Positions 13,278 through 23,576 of a stretch of 64,000 nt of DNA are shown piece by piece. Source of the DNA: Quercus robur (lineage: Eukaryota; Streptophyta; Magnoliopsida; Fagales; Fagaceae). The translations under genes were made by a program, and so were the position numbers. The notes under the pieces are model-generated. The model ran no database searches and was not told the origin of the DNA. It was given only the letters and a program-made list of their open reading frames with translations. How positions within the stretch are numbered: the stretch's first letter is position 1; every line of letters starts with the position of its first letter. The stretch lies in contig NC_065537.1 of assembly GCF_932294415.1 (NCBI RefSeq), positions 7,358,349 to 7,422,348 of the forward strand. Reading direction: 5' to 3'.

Positions 13278-15775
13278 TACAGGCCGCCTGATAATAGATA
13301 ATGTATTGGTTGCATATGAGACCTTACATACTATGCATGGTAGGAAAACAGGGAAAAAAGGGTCTCTTGCTCTTAAACTGGATGTTAGTAAGGCATATGA
13401 TCGGGTTGAGTGGAGCTTTCTAAAGGGTATTATGATTAAATTGGGTTTTCCTGAGGTCTGGGTGGATAGAGTCATGTGTTGTGTTACTACACCATCTTAT
13501 TCTATCCTAATAAATGGGAAAACATATGGTCATATTATACTTCTAGGGGCCTCCGACAAGGAGACCCTCTTTCACCATATCTTTTTCTTTTATGTACAGA
13601 AGGATTCACCTCATTGCTTCATAGAGCAGAAATGGAGAGACAAATCAGAGGGGTGTCCATTTGCAGGAGGGCCCCAAGAATTACTAATCTTTTGTTTGCA
13701 GATGACTCATTGATATTTTGTCAAGCTACTCAAAATGAAGTCCAAGTGATCTCAAAGATCTTACAGGTGTATGCTGGGGCGTCGGGTCAATGCATTAATT
13801 TGGAGAAATCTTCCATTTACTTTAGTGGTAACACACCACTTGAGCAGAAGAGATGGATCAAAGATTCTTTAGGAGTAAAGGAGGTGGATCGGTTTGAGAC
13901 GTACTTGGGCTTGCCCACGCTGGTGGGGCGAGCTAAATACCACTCTTTTGCTTATCTGAAAGATAAGGTATGGAAGAAGCTTCAAGGGTGGAAGGGAAAG
14001 ATGCTATCTAGAGGTGGGAAGGAGGTATTAATAAAGGCAGTGGCTCAAGCTATCCCCACGTATTCCATGGGGGTATTCCAATTACCCAAGAAACTTTGTG
14101 ACGAACTCAATGCTATGTGTGCCAGATTTTGGTGGGGGCAGGAAGGAGAGAAGAGGAAAATTCACTGGAAAAGTTGGGATAAATTGACCGAAGCTAAGAA
14201 GATGGGAGGGTTGGGTTTTAGAGACCTAACATCCTTTAATCTTGCCATGTTGGCAAAACAGGGATGGAGACTAATACAGCAGCAAGACTCCCTGATGGCC
14301 AAGTGCTTCAAAGCTAGGTATTTCCCAAGGAGCCACTTATTGGATGCCTCGGCTTCTCCTAATTGCTCTTATGTGTGGAAGAGTATAATGGCGGCAATTC
14401 CAATCCTAAAATCTGGATGTTGTTGGAGAGTGGGAGATGGCTCAAATATTAGAGTCTTCATGGATAAGTGGATCCCAAATTACCCAACGAATGGAGTTTT
14501 GCATCCACCTAGGATGGAGGAGGGTGGTTGGTTTGTCTCGGACCTCATTAACCAGGAGCAGAAAATGTGGTATAGTGAAATTATACGGGCAAATTTCCAT
14601 AAGGAGGATGCCGATGCTATTCTCAAAATTCCCCTAAGCCATAGACAAGCCTCGGATATGATAATGTGGTTACATACAAAGAAGGGAGTTTATTTGGTCA
14701 AATCCGGCTACCATGTGGCAAGACAGCTCAAGAAGATGGAGTCATGGGCAGAAGCATCAGCCGGTCCGATTGGTGTTCAGGTTTGGTCTAAACTCTGGAT
14801 GCTTAACGTGCCTAAGAAAATTAAAGTATTTGGGTGGCGTGCTTGTCAAAATATTCTGCCAACCCGGGCCAATCTTAGGCGACGAAAAGTCATGGATGAC
14901 GATGTGTATATGCTCTGTTTAAGAGAGGCCGAAACAAGGGTCCATGCTCTATGGGATTGTACCGTTGCAAGGGATGTCTGGGCGGGTAGCTTAGTTCGGC
15001 TGCAAAAATGGAGCGTGGGTCAACAGGATGTTCTTCAATTATTTCAAGAATTGATGATCCGGTTAACCACAGCTGAGTTTGAGCTTTTCCTGGTTCAGTC
15101 TTGGCTGATTTGGAGCCAAAGAAACACCGTAGTTCATGGGGGAAAAATGAGAGACCCGAGATGGCTCAATAAGAGGGCATGGGATTACCTTAATGAGTTT
15201 CAACAGTCACAAGATCAGTTGAATCCCCAGCTGCAACGATTGACTACAAACACCTGGGTTGCCCCTACGGATCCGGTCTACAAGCTGAATTTTGATGCCA
15301 CAATCTTCAAGGAGCTGAACTGCTCTGGAGTTGGAGTAATAATATGGAATGCAAATGGAGAGGTCATGGCAGCCATGTCTGCAAAAGGACCGCCGGTTGA
15401 GGACAGTGAAGTGGCAGAAACGCTAGCTTGTCGAAAGGCGATGGAGTTTGCAATTGATGCAGGTTTTTCGGAGCTGCTCATCGAGGGAGACAACGTGGCT
15501 GTGATGTCCTCACTTTCACATGGTGGACCTAATTTGTCTTGGCTTGGTCATGTTGTGCAGGATATTCAGTGGCTTGCAACAGGACTTCGATGGGCTCAGT
15601 TCAGTCATGTGAAGCGAAGTGCTAACTCAGTGGCACACGTACTTGCTAGATATGCTAAAAATGTAGTTAAGGAAATGATATGGTTGGAGGAAACTCCACC
15701 ACCTGCTGTAGAAGCCCTGTATTTGGATTGTATGCATTTATCTGAATGAATGAGAAGGTTGGTTTCAAAAAAAAA
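13278..15775 (+). mobile_element. 5'-truncated LINE (L1-type) retrotransposon
   Basis: Coding begins inside the reverse transcriptase (RT) domain (GRLIIDNVLVAYE, then LDVSKAYDRVEW) and continues with RGLRQGDPLSPYLF and the catalytic LLFADDSLIF. A zf-RVT-like segment follows (WMLNVPKKIKVFGWR), then a C-terminal RNase H domain (NFDA, EGDN, NSVAHVLARYA). The frame changes near 13540-13550, between YGHII and the conserved SRGLRQGD motif; this is best explained by one missing base. The endonuclease and the N-terminal half are absent, typical of incomplete target-primed reverse transcription. A short A-run at 15766-15775 after the stop is the probable 3' tail. Clear target-site duplications were not found. 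LINE proteins of this type copy their own RNA at a nicked genomic site; this copy cannot. Confidence 0.9.
13476..15749 (+). pseudogene. LINE ORF2 remnant: RT, zf-RVT, RNase H
   Basis: A 757-codon open stretch covers most of the RT palm (from SRGLRQGD onward), the thumb and connection region, the zf-RVT-like segment and a plant-type RNase H tail. The FADD box replaces the more common YADD, which is normal for plant L1 elements. The RNase H part (from about 15280) keeps an Asp in NFDATIF, a Glu in AETLACRKAM and an Asp in EGDNVAV. The first part of RT lies in another frame (13267-13713), so no single intact ORF remains. The long open length suggests modest age compared with the other LINE pieces here. 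Confidence 0.88.
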
Positions 15776-16544
15776 AACTGGTTTAACTTTTTTTTTTTTT
15801 TTTTTTTTTTTTTTCTCTTCTTTTGAACAATTCTTTCAATCAAAATTAATTAAAAAAATTACTTTACCCTCTCCTCCATTATTATTTTCATACCCCTCTC
15901 GCTATTGCCTTAGTCCCCCACCCACTCGCCTTCCTCATCCTCAAGCTGTTACCCTTTTCGCTGCTATTATCTACCCTCTCACATCCCGCCTCCTCAAGCT
16001 GTTACCCTTTTTGCCGCCATCATCTACCCTCTCACATCCCGTCACCATCATCTGTCTACAGAAGCCAAACTTCACTGTTTGATTCACTTCAAAGTCAGTC
16101 ATCCTTACAGTGGTTTGATCATAAGATATGAAAATTCAGTTCATACATTTTCCTTGTAATGGCAGAATGGACAAAATACCAAGGTGGAAATATTACATCT
16201 TCTTTAGCAATGATAAAATAGTTCCCTTAACTATTAACATTCTGATTTATTGTATAATCATTATATGACTTTTTTTATTTTTTTTTTTTTAATATCAAAT
16301 TTTAAAATTGTGTTTAATAAATTTTTATGTCATGTCATGTAACCGAACAATAATAAATTCCAAGGTTTCAAATAGGTAGATAACTAGGTTGTTATGAAAC
16401 TTTTACAATTATAACATGTTTATGTTTGCTTCTTAGAAGTTTAATATAAAAAAATAAAAATAAAAAACTTTGATTTTCCAATATGATTTTCCTAGTTAGC
16501 CCAAGAGTCAGTTCATTTTTTTATTTATTATTTATTTTTTATAA
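15776..16544. other. Pyrimidine-rich spacer
   Basis: It starts with a T run (about 15788-15813) followed by a C/T-rich tract in which CTCAAGCTGTTACCCTTTT and CTACCCTCTCACATCCC each occur twice (15940-16040). The remainder is AT-rich. An ORF across the tract is low-complexity and is not called as a gene. Confidence 0.5.
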
Positions 16545-17675
16545 CCTGCAATTCCATTCATGAAGAAGAAATTGATGGACAGTCTAGCTTACAGACAGCA
16601 GCTAAGGCTTCTGCTAGATTGTCCTTATTGAAAACAAAAGACTCTTTAAAACTATAAGAGAAAATTTTGCTGCTGCATGAGCAGCTACGTTGCAATCCCT
16701 TCTGACCAACGAAAGAGACATCCTAAAAAACGAGATTTAAAACCCAAAATATTGCTAATTACATTATTGATCGACCACTCAGGGGAGACGTCATTAGAGA
16801 GTAGTGGGTCTAGACGATTCTTAGCATCGCTTTCAAATCTGACATATCTTCAACCTTCACAGAGAGCAAGCTGCACAATCCAAAGCATGGCCGAGGCTTC
16901 AGCCATTATAGGTGAACTTTTTTGATGTAGTTTAGACCAGACTTTAAGAACCTCACCGTTGTTGTCTCAAGTTATAGCTGCTAAAGAGGAGATGGGATCA
17001 GCAATGACAGCGTCAACATTCCCAGACTAGCTGGTTCGGGGCAGGAGGGGGCATTCTCATTTGCAAGTGTTGAGGTTTACTCAGCTAGCTTATGTTGAAC
17101 TCCTATGATCGAAGTGACAATGTCAAGGCTTATATTTTGAAATAAAACTTGGTTCTTGAGATACCAAATTTCATCTAGAATAATGGCCATATTGAGGATG
17201 ATCATCCATTGGTTTTCCTTAGGACAGCTAGCCTCAGGAGGGTCTAAGATCATCTTGATGATATCTTCACAATTGGAGATGCCATGTATAGCTTTGAATC
17301 CCCAGCAGCAGGTAAACCACAGAGCCTTTGCGACTGAGCAGTTAAGAAATAAGTGGCAATTGGATTCCACTTCTTGACGGCATAGTGCACAACTTGGGTT
17401 GTTTATCTCCATCCTTCTTTGCATGTTTTCTTTTGCAGGGAGAACATCTGCCCCAATCCTCCATAGTCGCATTTTTACTCTCAGAGGCTTTGATTTTCCA
17501 CAGTTTCCTCCATGGTAGCTCTTGGGAAGTAGGTGTTGCAGATTGGTTGGTTAAGAGCTTGAATGTCGAGTTAACCAAGAATATCCCTTTGGAGCTTGGA
17601 GTCCAAATAAGCTTGTCTCTAGCCTCCTGCTGGAGTGAAAAGGCAAGGGAAGAGATAGGACGGCTATAAGAACTT
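16545..17675 (-). mobile_element. LINE 3' fragment: zf-RVT and RNase H remnant
   Basis: On the minus strand the segment from the junction at 17675 encodes RDKLIWTPSSKGIF, then a zf-RVT-like stretch (LWRIGADVLP, CALCRQEVESNCHLFLNC, 17077-17472). A broken RNase H follows (NVDAVIADPISSLAA near 17010, MAEASAMLWIVQLAL near 16900, FESDAKN near 16810), with stops and frame changes. The A-rich end near 16510-16545 (minus strand) suits a LINE 3' end. Its N-terminal side stops exactly at the target-site duplication of the young Tat element, and no continuation is visible beyond that element at 28065. Confidence 0.82.
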
Positions 17676-18127
17676 TGAAGATGATAAAATATTGGGCATG
17701 ATGGGCTTACCTTAATGGGCCTGACGGATTGGGTCTCTTGGGCCTGCGTGGGTATGGTCCCAGCTTTGAAGGCCCATCACTACTGACGCAGCAAGGGCCC
17801 ATGATCCGGTAATGAGAATCCTTGCTCACCACGTTTGGAAGAATTGGGAATAGAGTCCCACATTGAAAAGATGTGGGAACCAGAAAGGGAAAGTCAACCC
17901 CTTATCACTATAAAAGGCGTAATACCCACAGAAATCGAGGTATGCTTTTATGAACCCTCTCTAACGCACTAAGTAAAACAGAGGAAGTCTAACTTGACCG
18001 TCGGAGAGTCTTTGGCCGGCACCTCACCGGTGCTCTCTGAAGGATTCTTTAGTTTCTTTCCTCGTGCAGGTTCAATTCGAGTCGCGAGTACGGTGTGACC
18101 CATTGGTGACGGGAAACGACGTCATCA
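17676..18127 (+). repeat. 5' LTR of young Tat element
   Basis: 452 bp, TG...CA termini, same length as the 3' LTR. It holds a TATA box at 17909-17916 in the context CACTATAAAAGGCG, so transcription should start near 17940. The segment GAGTCCCACATTGAAAAG upstream and the pyrimidine-rich stretch before the end match the 3' copy base for base except at 18116. Confidence 0.97.
17906..17918 (+). promoter_or_regulatory. TATA box of the Tat element LTR
   Basis: CACTATAAAAGGC, with the same core in the 3' LTR (27841-27848). Equivalent CTATAAAAGG cores occur on the minus strand in both LTRs of the old Tat element (near 46033 and 59370) and in the LTR of the third element (near 41433). This conservation supports its use as the pol II promoter. 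Confidence 0.8.
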
Positions 18128-18129
18128 GT

Positions 18130-18147
18130 TGGCGCCGTCTGTGGGAA
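18130..18147 (+). other. Primer-binding site (PBS)
   Basis: TGGCGCCGTCTGTGGGAA, two bases after the LTR end. The first nine bases fit the complement of a plant tRNA 3' end terminating in ACGGCGCCA (tRNA-Asp type, from memory); the remainder matches less well, so the primer identity is not certain. The old element has TGGTGCCATCTATGGAA at the same place. Confidence 0.75.
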
Positions 18148-18190
18148 TCGACGACCGGGTACGGTAACATTTCCTAGATAAAGGAGTTAC

Positions 18191-20497
18191 ATGGTACTCA
18201 CGCGCTCGATGGCAACCACAAATGACGTCCAAGAAGAAGCTCCTACGACTGCCCTTGAGAGACAGGTCAAGACGCTCGCCGCAGCTGTGGAGCGCCTCAC
18301 CAAACAAAACCACGACCTGACGGAACAGCTGAATCAAAAGAGTGCAGCCGTGAATAGCCAGGGAGATCAAGAAGGGAACAGTGCGGAGAGGAGAAATAAT
18401 GACGGACCGCAGGAGAGCAACGCACCGAGCAAACAAGTGCGACGGGACGCTAGCATCCCCTCAGTGACGGACACAGCTCCACAACCCATCATCGCAGAGA
18501 TGCAGGCGATGAAGGAACAGATGGAAGTCCTGATGAACGCTCTCAAGGGGCGAGTGTCCAGCGATCTTGACGACCTTGTCAACCGGACTGACTCGCCATT
18601 TACGGCGTCCGTCAACTCCTTCCCCCTGCCGAGTAAGTTCCGCATGCCGAGCATGGACAGTTATGACGGAGTCAAGGACCCCCTCGATCACCTAGAGACC
18701 TTCAAGACCCTGATGCACCTCCAGGGAGTGGCGGACGCAATTATGTGTAGGGCATTCCCTACAACCCTGAAGGGCGCGGCAAGGATTTGGTTCAGCCGCC
18801 TGACACCAAACTCCATCGGCACCTTCAGAGAGCTGAGCGCTCAGTTCACTACACACTTCATTGGAGGACATCGGTACAAGAAATCCACGGCTTGTCTGAT
18901 GAACATCAAGCAGAGAGAGGAGGAGACGTTACGGGCCTACATATCACGCTTCAATAAAGAAGCGCTCACGATCGACGAAGCCGACGACAAAATATTGGTG
19001 GCCGCGTTCACAAACGGGCTGAAGGGGGGTAAGTTTTTGTTCTCCCTATACAAAAACGACCCAAAGACAATGTCGGAGGTGCTTTACAGGGCCACCAAGT
19101 ATATGAACGCTGAAGACGCTCTACTAGCAAGAGAAGACAGACCGAAGAAAAGAGACAGACAAGAGGATCCCCGACAGGACCAGGGGCAAAAAAAAGGACG
19201 GATGGGAGATCGAAGGGACGAGAGACGTCCAAAACCCATGGGTGGAAGGTTCACAAGTTTCACCCCGTTGACCGCTCCGATAGACCAAGTCCTAATGCAG
19301 ATTAAGGACGAAGGATCCCTGACGTTTCCGGGAAAGCTGAAGAGTGATCCCAACAAAAGGTCAAGAGACAAATATTGCCGCTTCCACCGTGACCATGGTC
19401 ACGACACTGCCGATTGTTACGACTTGAAGCAACAAATCGAAAACCTTATCCGACAAGGAAAGCTGAAGAAGTTCGTCAGCAAGGAAAGAATGGATCAACC
19501 CCAACAAGAACAACACCCCCGTCGAGAAAACGAGCGGCCAAGGCCCCCAATAGGGGACATAAGGATGATAATTGGAGGAACAGCTGCGGCCGGATCGTCC
19601 AAAAAGGCTCGCAAAACGTACCTTCGGATGGTACAGAATGTCCAGCTGGCAGGCACGGTACCAAAGATGGCTAGAAGGGAAGGCCCCATTATCGGGTTCT
19701 CGGAGGAGGATGCAAGACGCCTACACCATCCACACGACGATGCACTCGTCGTCACCTTGCGGGCAGGCGACTACAACATCCACCGGGTGTTGGTCGACAA
19801 TGGTAGTTCGGCCGACATCATGTATTATCCGGCATTCCAACAAATGAGGATTGATAGAGAACTGCTAATACCGACAAACGCCCCGCTCGTTGGCTTCGGG
19901 GGGAGTAGGATATTCCCTTTGGGCGCCGTCACGTTACCGGTGACGGTAGGAGACTACCCCCAACAAATCACCAAGGACGTAACATTCCTGGTGGTCGATT
20001 GCTCGTCAGCCTACAATGCTATTATTGGACGGCCCACTCTCAACTCGTGGAAGGCGGCAACATCAACATACCACCTGATGATCAAGTTCCCAACGGAGTA
20101 TGGGGTAGGAGAGCTACGCGGAAGCCAAATTGCCGCACGAGAATGCTACGTAGCTATGATGGAGGTGGAAGACCAGATCCAGGCCTTGAACATAGAAGAA
20201 CACCGAACGACGGCAGAACCTACTGAGAAGCTAGAGGAGATAGTTCTCGACAGTTCCAATTCAGATCGAACTACCAGGATCGGAACGCTTGTCAAACCCG
20301 CAATCCGTCAAGAGCTCGTAGCTTTCTTGAGGAGCAATAAGGATGTGTTCGCTTGGAGCCATGACGATATGCCAGGAATCGATCCCTCGGTCATGGTACA
20401 TAAGTTGAATGTGTTGCCCTCGTTCCCACCCGTCCGACAAAAGATGCAAGCTTTATCAGGGAAGTCTACTACCCCGATTGGCTGGCGAATGTGGTAA
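18191..20497 (+). CDS. Tat gag-protease polyprotein, frame broken at its 3' end
   Basis: A 768-codon ORF starting 63 bases after the LTR end. Residues about 20-50 (LERQVKTLAAAVERL) form a heptad-like helix. The gag domain spans about 146-310 (MDSYDGVKDP, GAARIWFSRL), and a basic linker follows. A zinc-knuckle-like motif has C396, H399, H404 and C409. The aspartic protease has active site DNGS at 536-539, with IIGRPTLNSW downstream. Gag packages element RNA in cytoplasmic particles; the protease would cut the polyprotein. The final residues after VRQK do not continue into the expected RT lead-in. Instead the frame runs off into 14 unrelated residues and a stop while RT resumes in another frame, which marks a deletion with frame change near 20440-20455. 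The old element (53285-53722) retains the longer lead-in. Confidence 0.92.
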   Translation: MVLTRSMATTNDVQEEAPTTALERQVKTLAAAVERLTKQNHDLTEQLNQKSAAVNSQGDQEGNSAERRNNDGPQESNAPSKQVRRDASIPSVTDTAPQPIIAEMQAMKEQMEVLMNALKGRVSSDLDDLVNRTDSPFTASVNSFPLPSKFRMPSMDSYDGVKDPLDHLETFKTLMHLQGVADAIMCRAFPTTLKGAARIWFSRLTPNSIGTFRELSAQFTTHFIGGHRYKKSTACLMNIKQREEETLRAYISRFNKEALTIDEADDKILVAAFTNGLKGGKFLFSLYKNDPKTMSEVLYRATKYMNAEDALLAREDRPKKRDRQEDPRQDQGQKKGRMGDRRDERRPKPMGGRFTSFTPLTAPIDQVLMQIKDEGSLTFPGKLKSDPNKRSRDKYCRFHRDHGHDTADCYDLKQQIENLIRQGKLKKFVSKERMDQPQQEQHPRRENERPRPPIGDIRMIIGGTAAAGSSKKARKTYLRMVQNVQLAGTVPKMARREGPIIGFSEEDARRLHHPHDDALVVTLRAGDYNIHRVLVDNGSSADIMYYPAFQQMRIDRELLIPTNAPLVGFGGSRIFPLGAVTLPVTVGDYPQQITKDVTFLVVDCSSAYNAIIGRPTLNSWKAATSTYHLMIKFPTEYGVGELRGSQIAARECYVAMMEVEDQIQALNIEEHRTTAEPTEKLEEIVLDSSNSDRTTRIGTLVKPAIRQELVAFLRSNKDVFAWSHDDMPGIDPSVMVHKLNVLPSFPPVRQKMQALSGKSTTPIGWRMW

Positions 20498-21651
20498 TGG
20501 TGAAGAAAACGAGTGGCAAATGGCGGATGTGCGTGGACTTCACCGATCTTAACAAAGCATGCCCCAAAGATAGCTATCCCCTCCCAAGGGTCGACATCCT
20601 AGTGGACTCGACGGCTCAACACCAATTGCTAAGCTTCATGGATGCTTTCTCGGGTTATAACCAGATCCGCATGCACGAGGACGACCAGGAGAAGACTTCG
20701 TTTGTAACCAGTCAAGGTCTCTTCTGTTACAAAGTAATGCCATTCGGTCTGAAGAATGCAGGGGCAACATACCAGAGACTAATGAACAAGATGTTCGCAC
20801 AGCAAATCGGGAGGAACGTCCAAGTTTATGTCGACGACATGCTGGTGAAGAGCCGGAAGGAGGAAGACCATTTGGAAGATCTCAAGGAAACATTCGGCAC
20901 ACTCCGATCCTACAACATGAAGCTCAATCCAGGAAAGTGCGCGTTTGGTGTAACGGCAGGAAAATTCCTAGGATTCATGGTATCTCAAAGGGGGATTGAA
21001 GCTAACCCGGACAAAATCCGAGCCATAATGGAGATGGCCCCCCCGAGAAACGTGAAGGAAGTACAGAGCCTTAACGGCAAGGTAGCGGCATTGAATAGAT
21101 TCGTGTCGAGAGCGACGGACAAATGTTTACCTTTCTTCCGAACATTGAAAAAGTCATTCGAGTGGACGGACGAGTGTCAACGAGCATTCGAGGAGTTAAA
21201 AACCTATCTATCTTCACCACCTCTACTGAGCCCCTCGCAACCAGGTGAAGAGCTCTTCCTCTATTTGGCCGTCTCCACTGTGGCCGTCAGCGCGGCCTTA
21301 ATCAGAGAGGAGGACAGGGCACAGAAGCCCGTGTACTACGCCAGCCGGGCGCTCCGCGGTGCCGAGGAAAGATACCAACCTATGGAGAAACTCGCTTTTG
21401 CGTTGGTCACGGCGGCTCGCAAGCTCAAGCCCTACTTTCAAGCCCATACCGTGAACGTAGTGACCGACAAGCCCTTGCGAAGGGCACTAAGTAATCCTGA
21501 GGCCGCAGGTCGACTGACGCTGTGGGCAATAGAATTGAGCGAGTTTGACATCAAGTATCGTCCACGTGTGGCCATCAAAGGACAAGCTGTAGCCGACTTC
21601 ATAGCTGAGTTTACGCATGACGCGGACAAGGGGGCAGAAGAACCCCCCTAG
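20491..21651 (+). CDS. Tat reverse transcriptase and first RNase H (pol part 1)
   Basis: 386 codons. RT motifs: WRMCVDFTDLNKACPKD, FMDAFSGYNQI, FCYKVMPFGLKNAGATYQ and the catalytic YVDD at 113-116. The connection and RNase H domain follow (FEWTDECQRAFEEL, KPVYYASRALRGAE, LWAIELSEFDIKYRP). The usual first Asp of RNase H is replaced in LFLYLAVS, consistent with the degenerate first RNase H described for Tat elements. RT homology (EVYYPDWLANVV) begins upstream of the first ATG, about 20457, so the ATG at 20491 is only the first in the frame, not a natural start. No intact route from gag exists in this copy. The ORF ends at TAG 21649-21651 and continues in the same frame into the second RNase H. 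Confidence 0.92.
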   Translation: MVMVKKTSGKWRMCVDFTDLNKACPKDSYPLPRVDILVDSTAQHQLLSFMDAFSGYNQIRMHEDDQEKTSFVTSQGLFCYKVMPFGLKNAGATYQRLMNKMFAQQIGRNVQVYVDDMLVKSRKEEDHLEDLKETFGTLRSYNMKLNPGKCAFGVTAGKFLGFMVSQRGIEANPDKIRAIMEMAPPRNVKEVQSLNGKVAALNRFVSRATDKCLPFFRTLKKSFEWTDECQRAFEELKTYLSSPPLLSPSQPGEELFLYLAVSTVAVSAALIREEDRAQKPVYYASRALRGAEERYQPMEKLAFALVTAARKLKPYFQAHTVNVVTDKPLRRALSNPEAAGRLTLWAIELSEFDIKYRPRVAIKGQAVADFIAEFTHDADKGAEEPP

Positions 21652-23358
21652 TGGAACATCTACACCGACGGATCATCCAATAAGCGAGTTGGAGGAGCCG
21701 GCATAGTATTGCTGTCACCTGAAGGAGACAAGATTGAATGTATGGTCCGTCTCGACTTCCCCATTACCAACAATGAAGCAGAATACGAAGCAGTAGCAGC
21801 AGGACTCGACCTAGCCAAAGCCGCCGGAGCTGAAAGTGTGGTCGTGCATTGCGACTCTCAAGTCGTGACCAATCAAGTAAACGGAGATTATGAATGCAAA
21901 GGGGAAAGGTTGAAGAGATATCTCGATCAAGTGAGGGCTAGAGTCGATGGGCTAAAAGCAACGTTCGTCCAGATCCCCAGGGGAGACAACGAGCTCGCTG
22001 ATCGGCTAGCCAAAGCCGCTTCAGCAGAACACATGATAACACTGGGTAATGTACTTCCCTTTGTTCAAATCTTTCCGCTAATAGACCCCGACAACATGCA
22101 GGAGATACGCTCCGAAAGAAACTGGACTACGCCGATAGCTTCATACTTAAAGGACGGGATATTGCCTGAGGAGAAGGAGGCAGCGAGAAAGCTAAAAGTC
22201 CGAGCGGCAAGGTTCGTCTTGATAAAAGACATTCTTTACAAGAGAGGTTTCTCCCGTCCTTACCAAAGATGTCTCGGGGTTGAAGAGGCAGACTACGTGA
22301 TGAGGGAAGTACACGAAGGAATATGCGGGAACCATTCTGGATCGCGGTCGTTGGTGCACAAGCTGTTACGAGCTGGTTATTACTGGCCGACCATGCAAAA
22401 GGATGCTGAGTCCTATGTTAAAAGATGCGACAAATGCCAGAGGTTCAGCAATTTTATCGGACAGCCAGCTGAAGAGCTGACCCCCATAACGGCTCCATGG
22501 CCGTTCGCTCAGTGGGGACTGGACATCATGGGACCTTTCCCAACGGCGATAAGGCAGCTAAAGTTCTTGGTAGTGGGCATTGACTACTTCACGAAATGGG
22601 TAGAAGCGGAAGCCTTGGCCACCATTACAGAAAAGAACATTAGAAGTTTTGTCTGGCGGAACATAGTATGTAGGTTTGGTATTCCTAGAGTCCTTGTCTC
22701 AGATAACGGGAGGCAGTTCGATAACGGCCCCTTCCGTGATTTCTGCTCACAACTAGGAATAAAAAACCACTACTCATCCCCCGCCCATCCTCAGGCTAAC
22801 GGTCAGGTTGAGGTCACAAACCGATCCTTGCTAAAGATTATCAAAACTCGGCTCGAGGGGGCAAAGGGCATATGGCCAGAAGAACTGCCAAGCATACTGT
22901 GGGCATATAGGACAACGGCGAGGACTCCGACAGGAGAGACACCGTTTCGACTGACCTACGGGAGCGAGGCAGTCATCCCAGCGGAAGTTGGGCTCACGAG
23001 CTACAGGGTTCACAACCACGACGAGGGAAGGAATGACGAATCCATGAGGCTACAGCTGGACCTTATAGACGAGGTCAGGTCGGATGCAGAACAGAGGATC
23101 GCTAGATACCAGGATCGCATGTCCAAACATTTCAACTCACGGGTCCGACAAAGAAGCTTCCAAGTTGGAGACCTCGTACTCAGGAGGGTCATGGGTACAA
23201 CTAGAGACCCTACACAAGGAAAGCTCGGCCCCAACTGGGAAGGACCCTACAGAGTTACGTCGTGGAAAAGGAAAGGGACATACCACCTGGAGACAATAGA
23301 CGGAGAAAAGCTACCACATCCGTGGAATGCCGAGCACTTGAGGAAATACTACCAGTGA
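21652..23358 (+). CDS. Tat archaeal-type RNase H and integrase (pol part 2, after an in-frame amber codon)
   Basis: 568 codons open from the codon after TAG; the first ATG is at 21709, but the RNase H motif YTDGSSN lies before it. RNase H acidic residues are D6, E44 (NNEAEYEA), D68 (HCDSQVV) and D117 (NELADRLAKAA). Integrase follows with an HHCC zinc domain (VHEGICGNHSG ... CDKCQRF) and a catalytic triad D291, D351, E387, giving the exact DD35E spacing. A GPY/F-like tail (KLGPNWEGPYRV) ends the protein. These enzymes remove the RNA strand and join the cDNA to the genome. The residues look intact. Translation from the element RNA would need readthrough of the amber codon or a separate start. 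The context (TAG TGG) does not match the classic readthrough signal, so a simple nonsense mutation is more likely. Confidence 0.92.
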   Translation, partial: WNIYTDGSSNKRVGGAGIVLLSPEGDKIECMVRLDFPITNNEAEYEAVAAGLDLAKAAGAESVVVHCDSQVVTNQVNGDYECKGERLKRYLDQVRARVDGLKATFVQIPRGDNELADRLAKAASAEHMITLGNVLPFVQIFPLIDPDNMQEIRSERNWTTPIASYLKDGILPEEKEAARKLKVRAARFVLIKDILYKRGFSRPYQRCLGVEEADYVMREVHEGICGNHSGSRSLVHKLLRAGYYWPTMQKDAESYVKRCDKCQRFSNFIGQPAEELTPITAPWPFAQWGLDIMGPFPTAIRQLKFLVVGIDYFTKWVEAEALATITEKNIRSFVWRNIVCRFGIPRVLVSDNGRQFDNGPFRDFCSQLGIKNHYSSPAHPQANGQVEVTNRSLLKIIKTRLEGAKGIWPEELPSILWAYRTTARTPTGETPFRLTYGSEAVIPAEVGLTSYRVHNHDEGRNDESMRLQLDLIDEVRSDAEQRIARYQDRMSKHFNSRVRQRSFQVGDLVLRRVMGTTRDPTQGKLGPNWEGPYRVTSWKRKGTYHLETIDGEKLPHPWNAEHLRKYYQ

Positions 23359-23576
23359 TAGTATTTCGACAACCAGTTTCTCTTTTAAGACTTTTTGGGA
23401 ATTATTAACTTTTATTGGCACTGTTTAACTATTTTTGCTACAATATTGTCGTGCCTTTTTTAAGCCCAAGGGGGCAGGCACTTTTCCTTTACGCGTTCTA
23501 CAATCAGATGCAATTTTTGATCTTCTACTTGAATGTATGTCATTGCAATTGCCCACAAAAGTTAACGGAAACGATA

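Noticed and set aside
15750..16082. ORF following the LINE stop codon
   Set aside because: Low-complexity Phe and Pro/Ser/Leu stretches from a T run and a C/T-rich repeat; begins beyond the LINE stop.
18125..18691. Minus-strand ORFs over gag
   Set aside because: Shadows of the codon usage of gag; no domain, unlike the spliced antisense gene at the 3' end.
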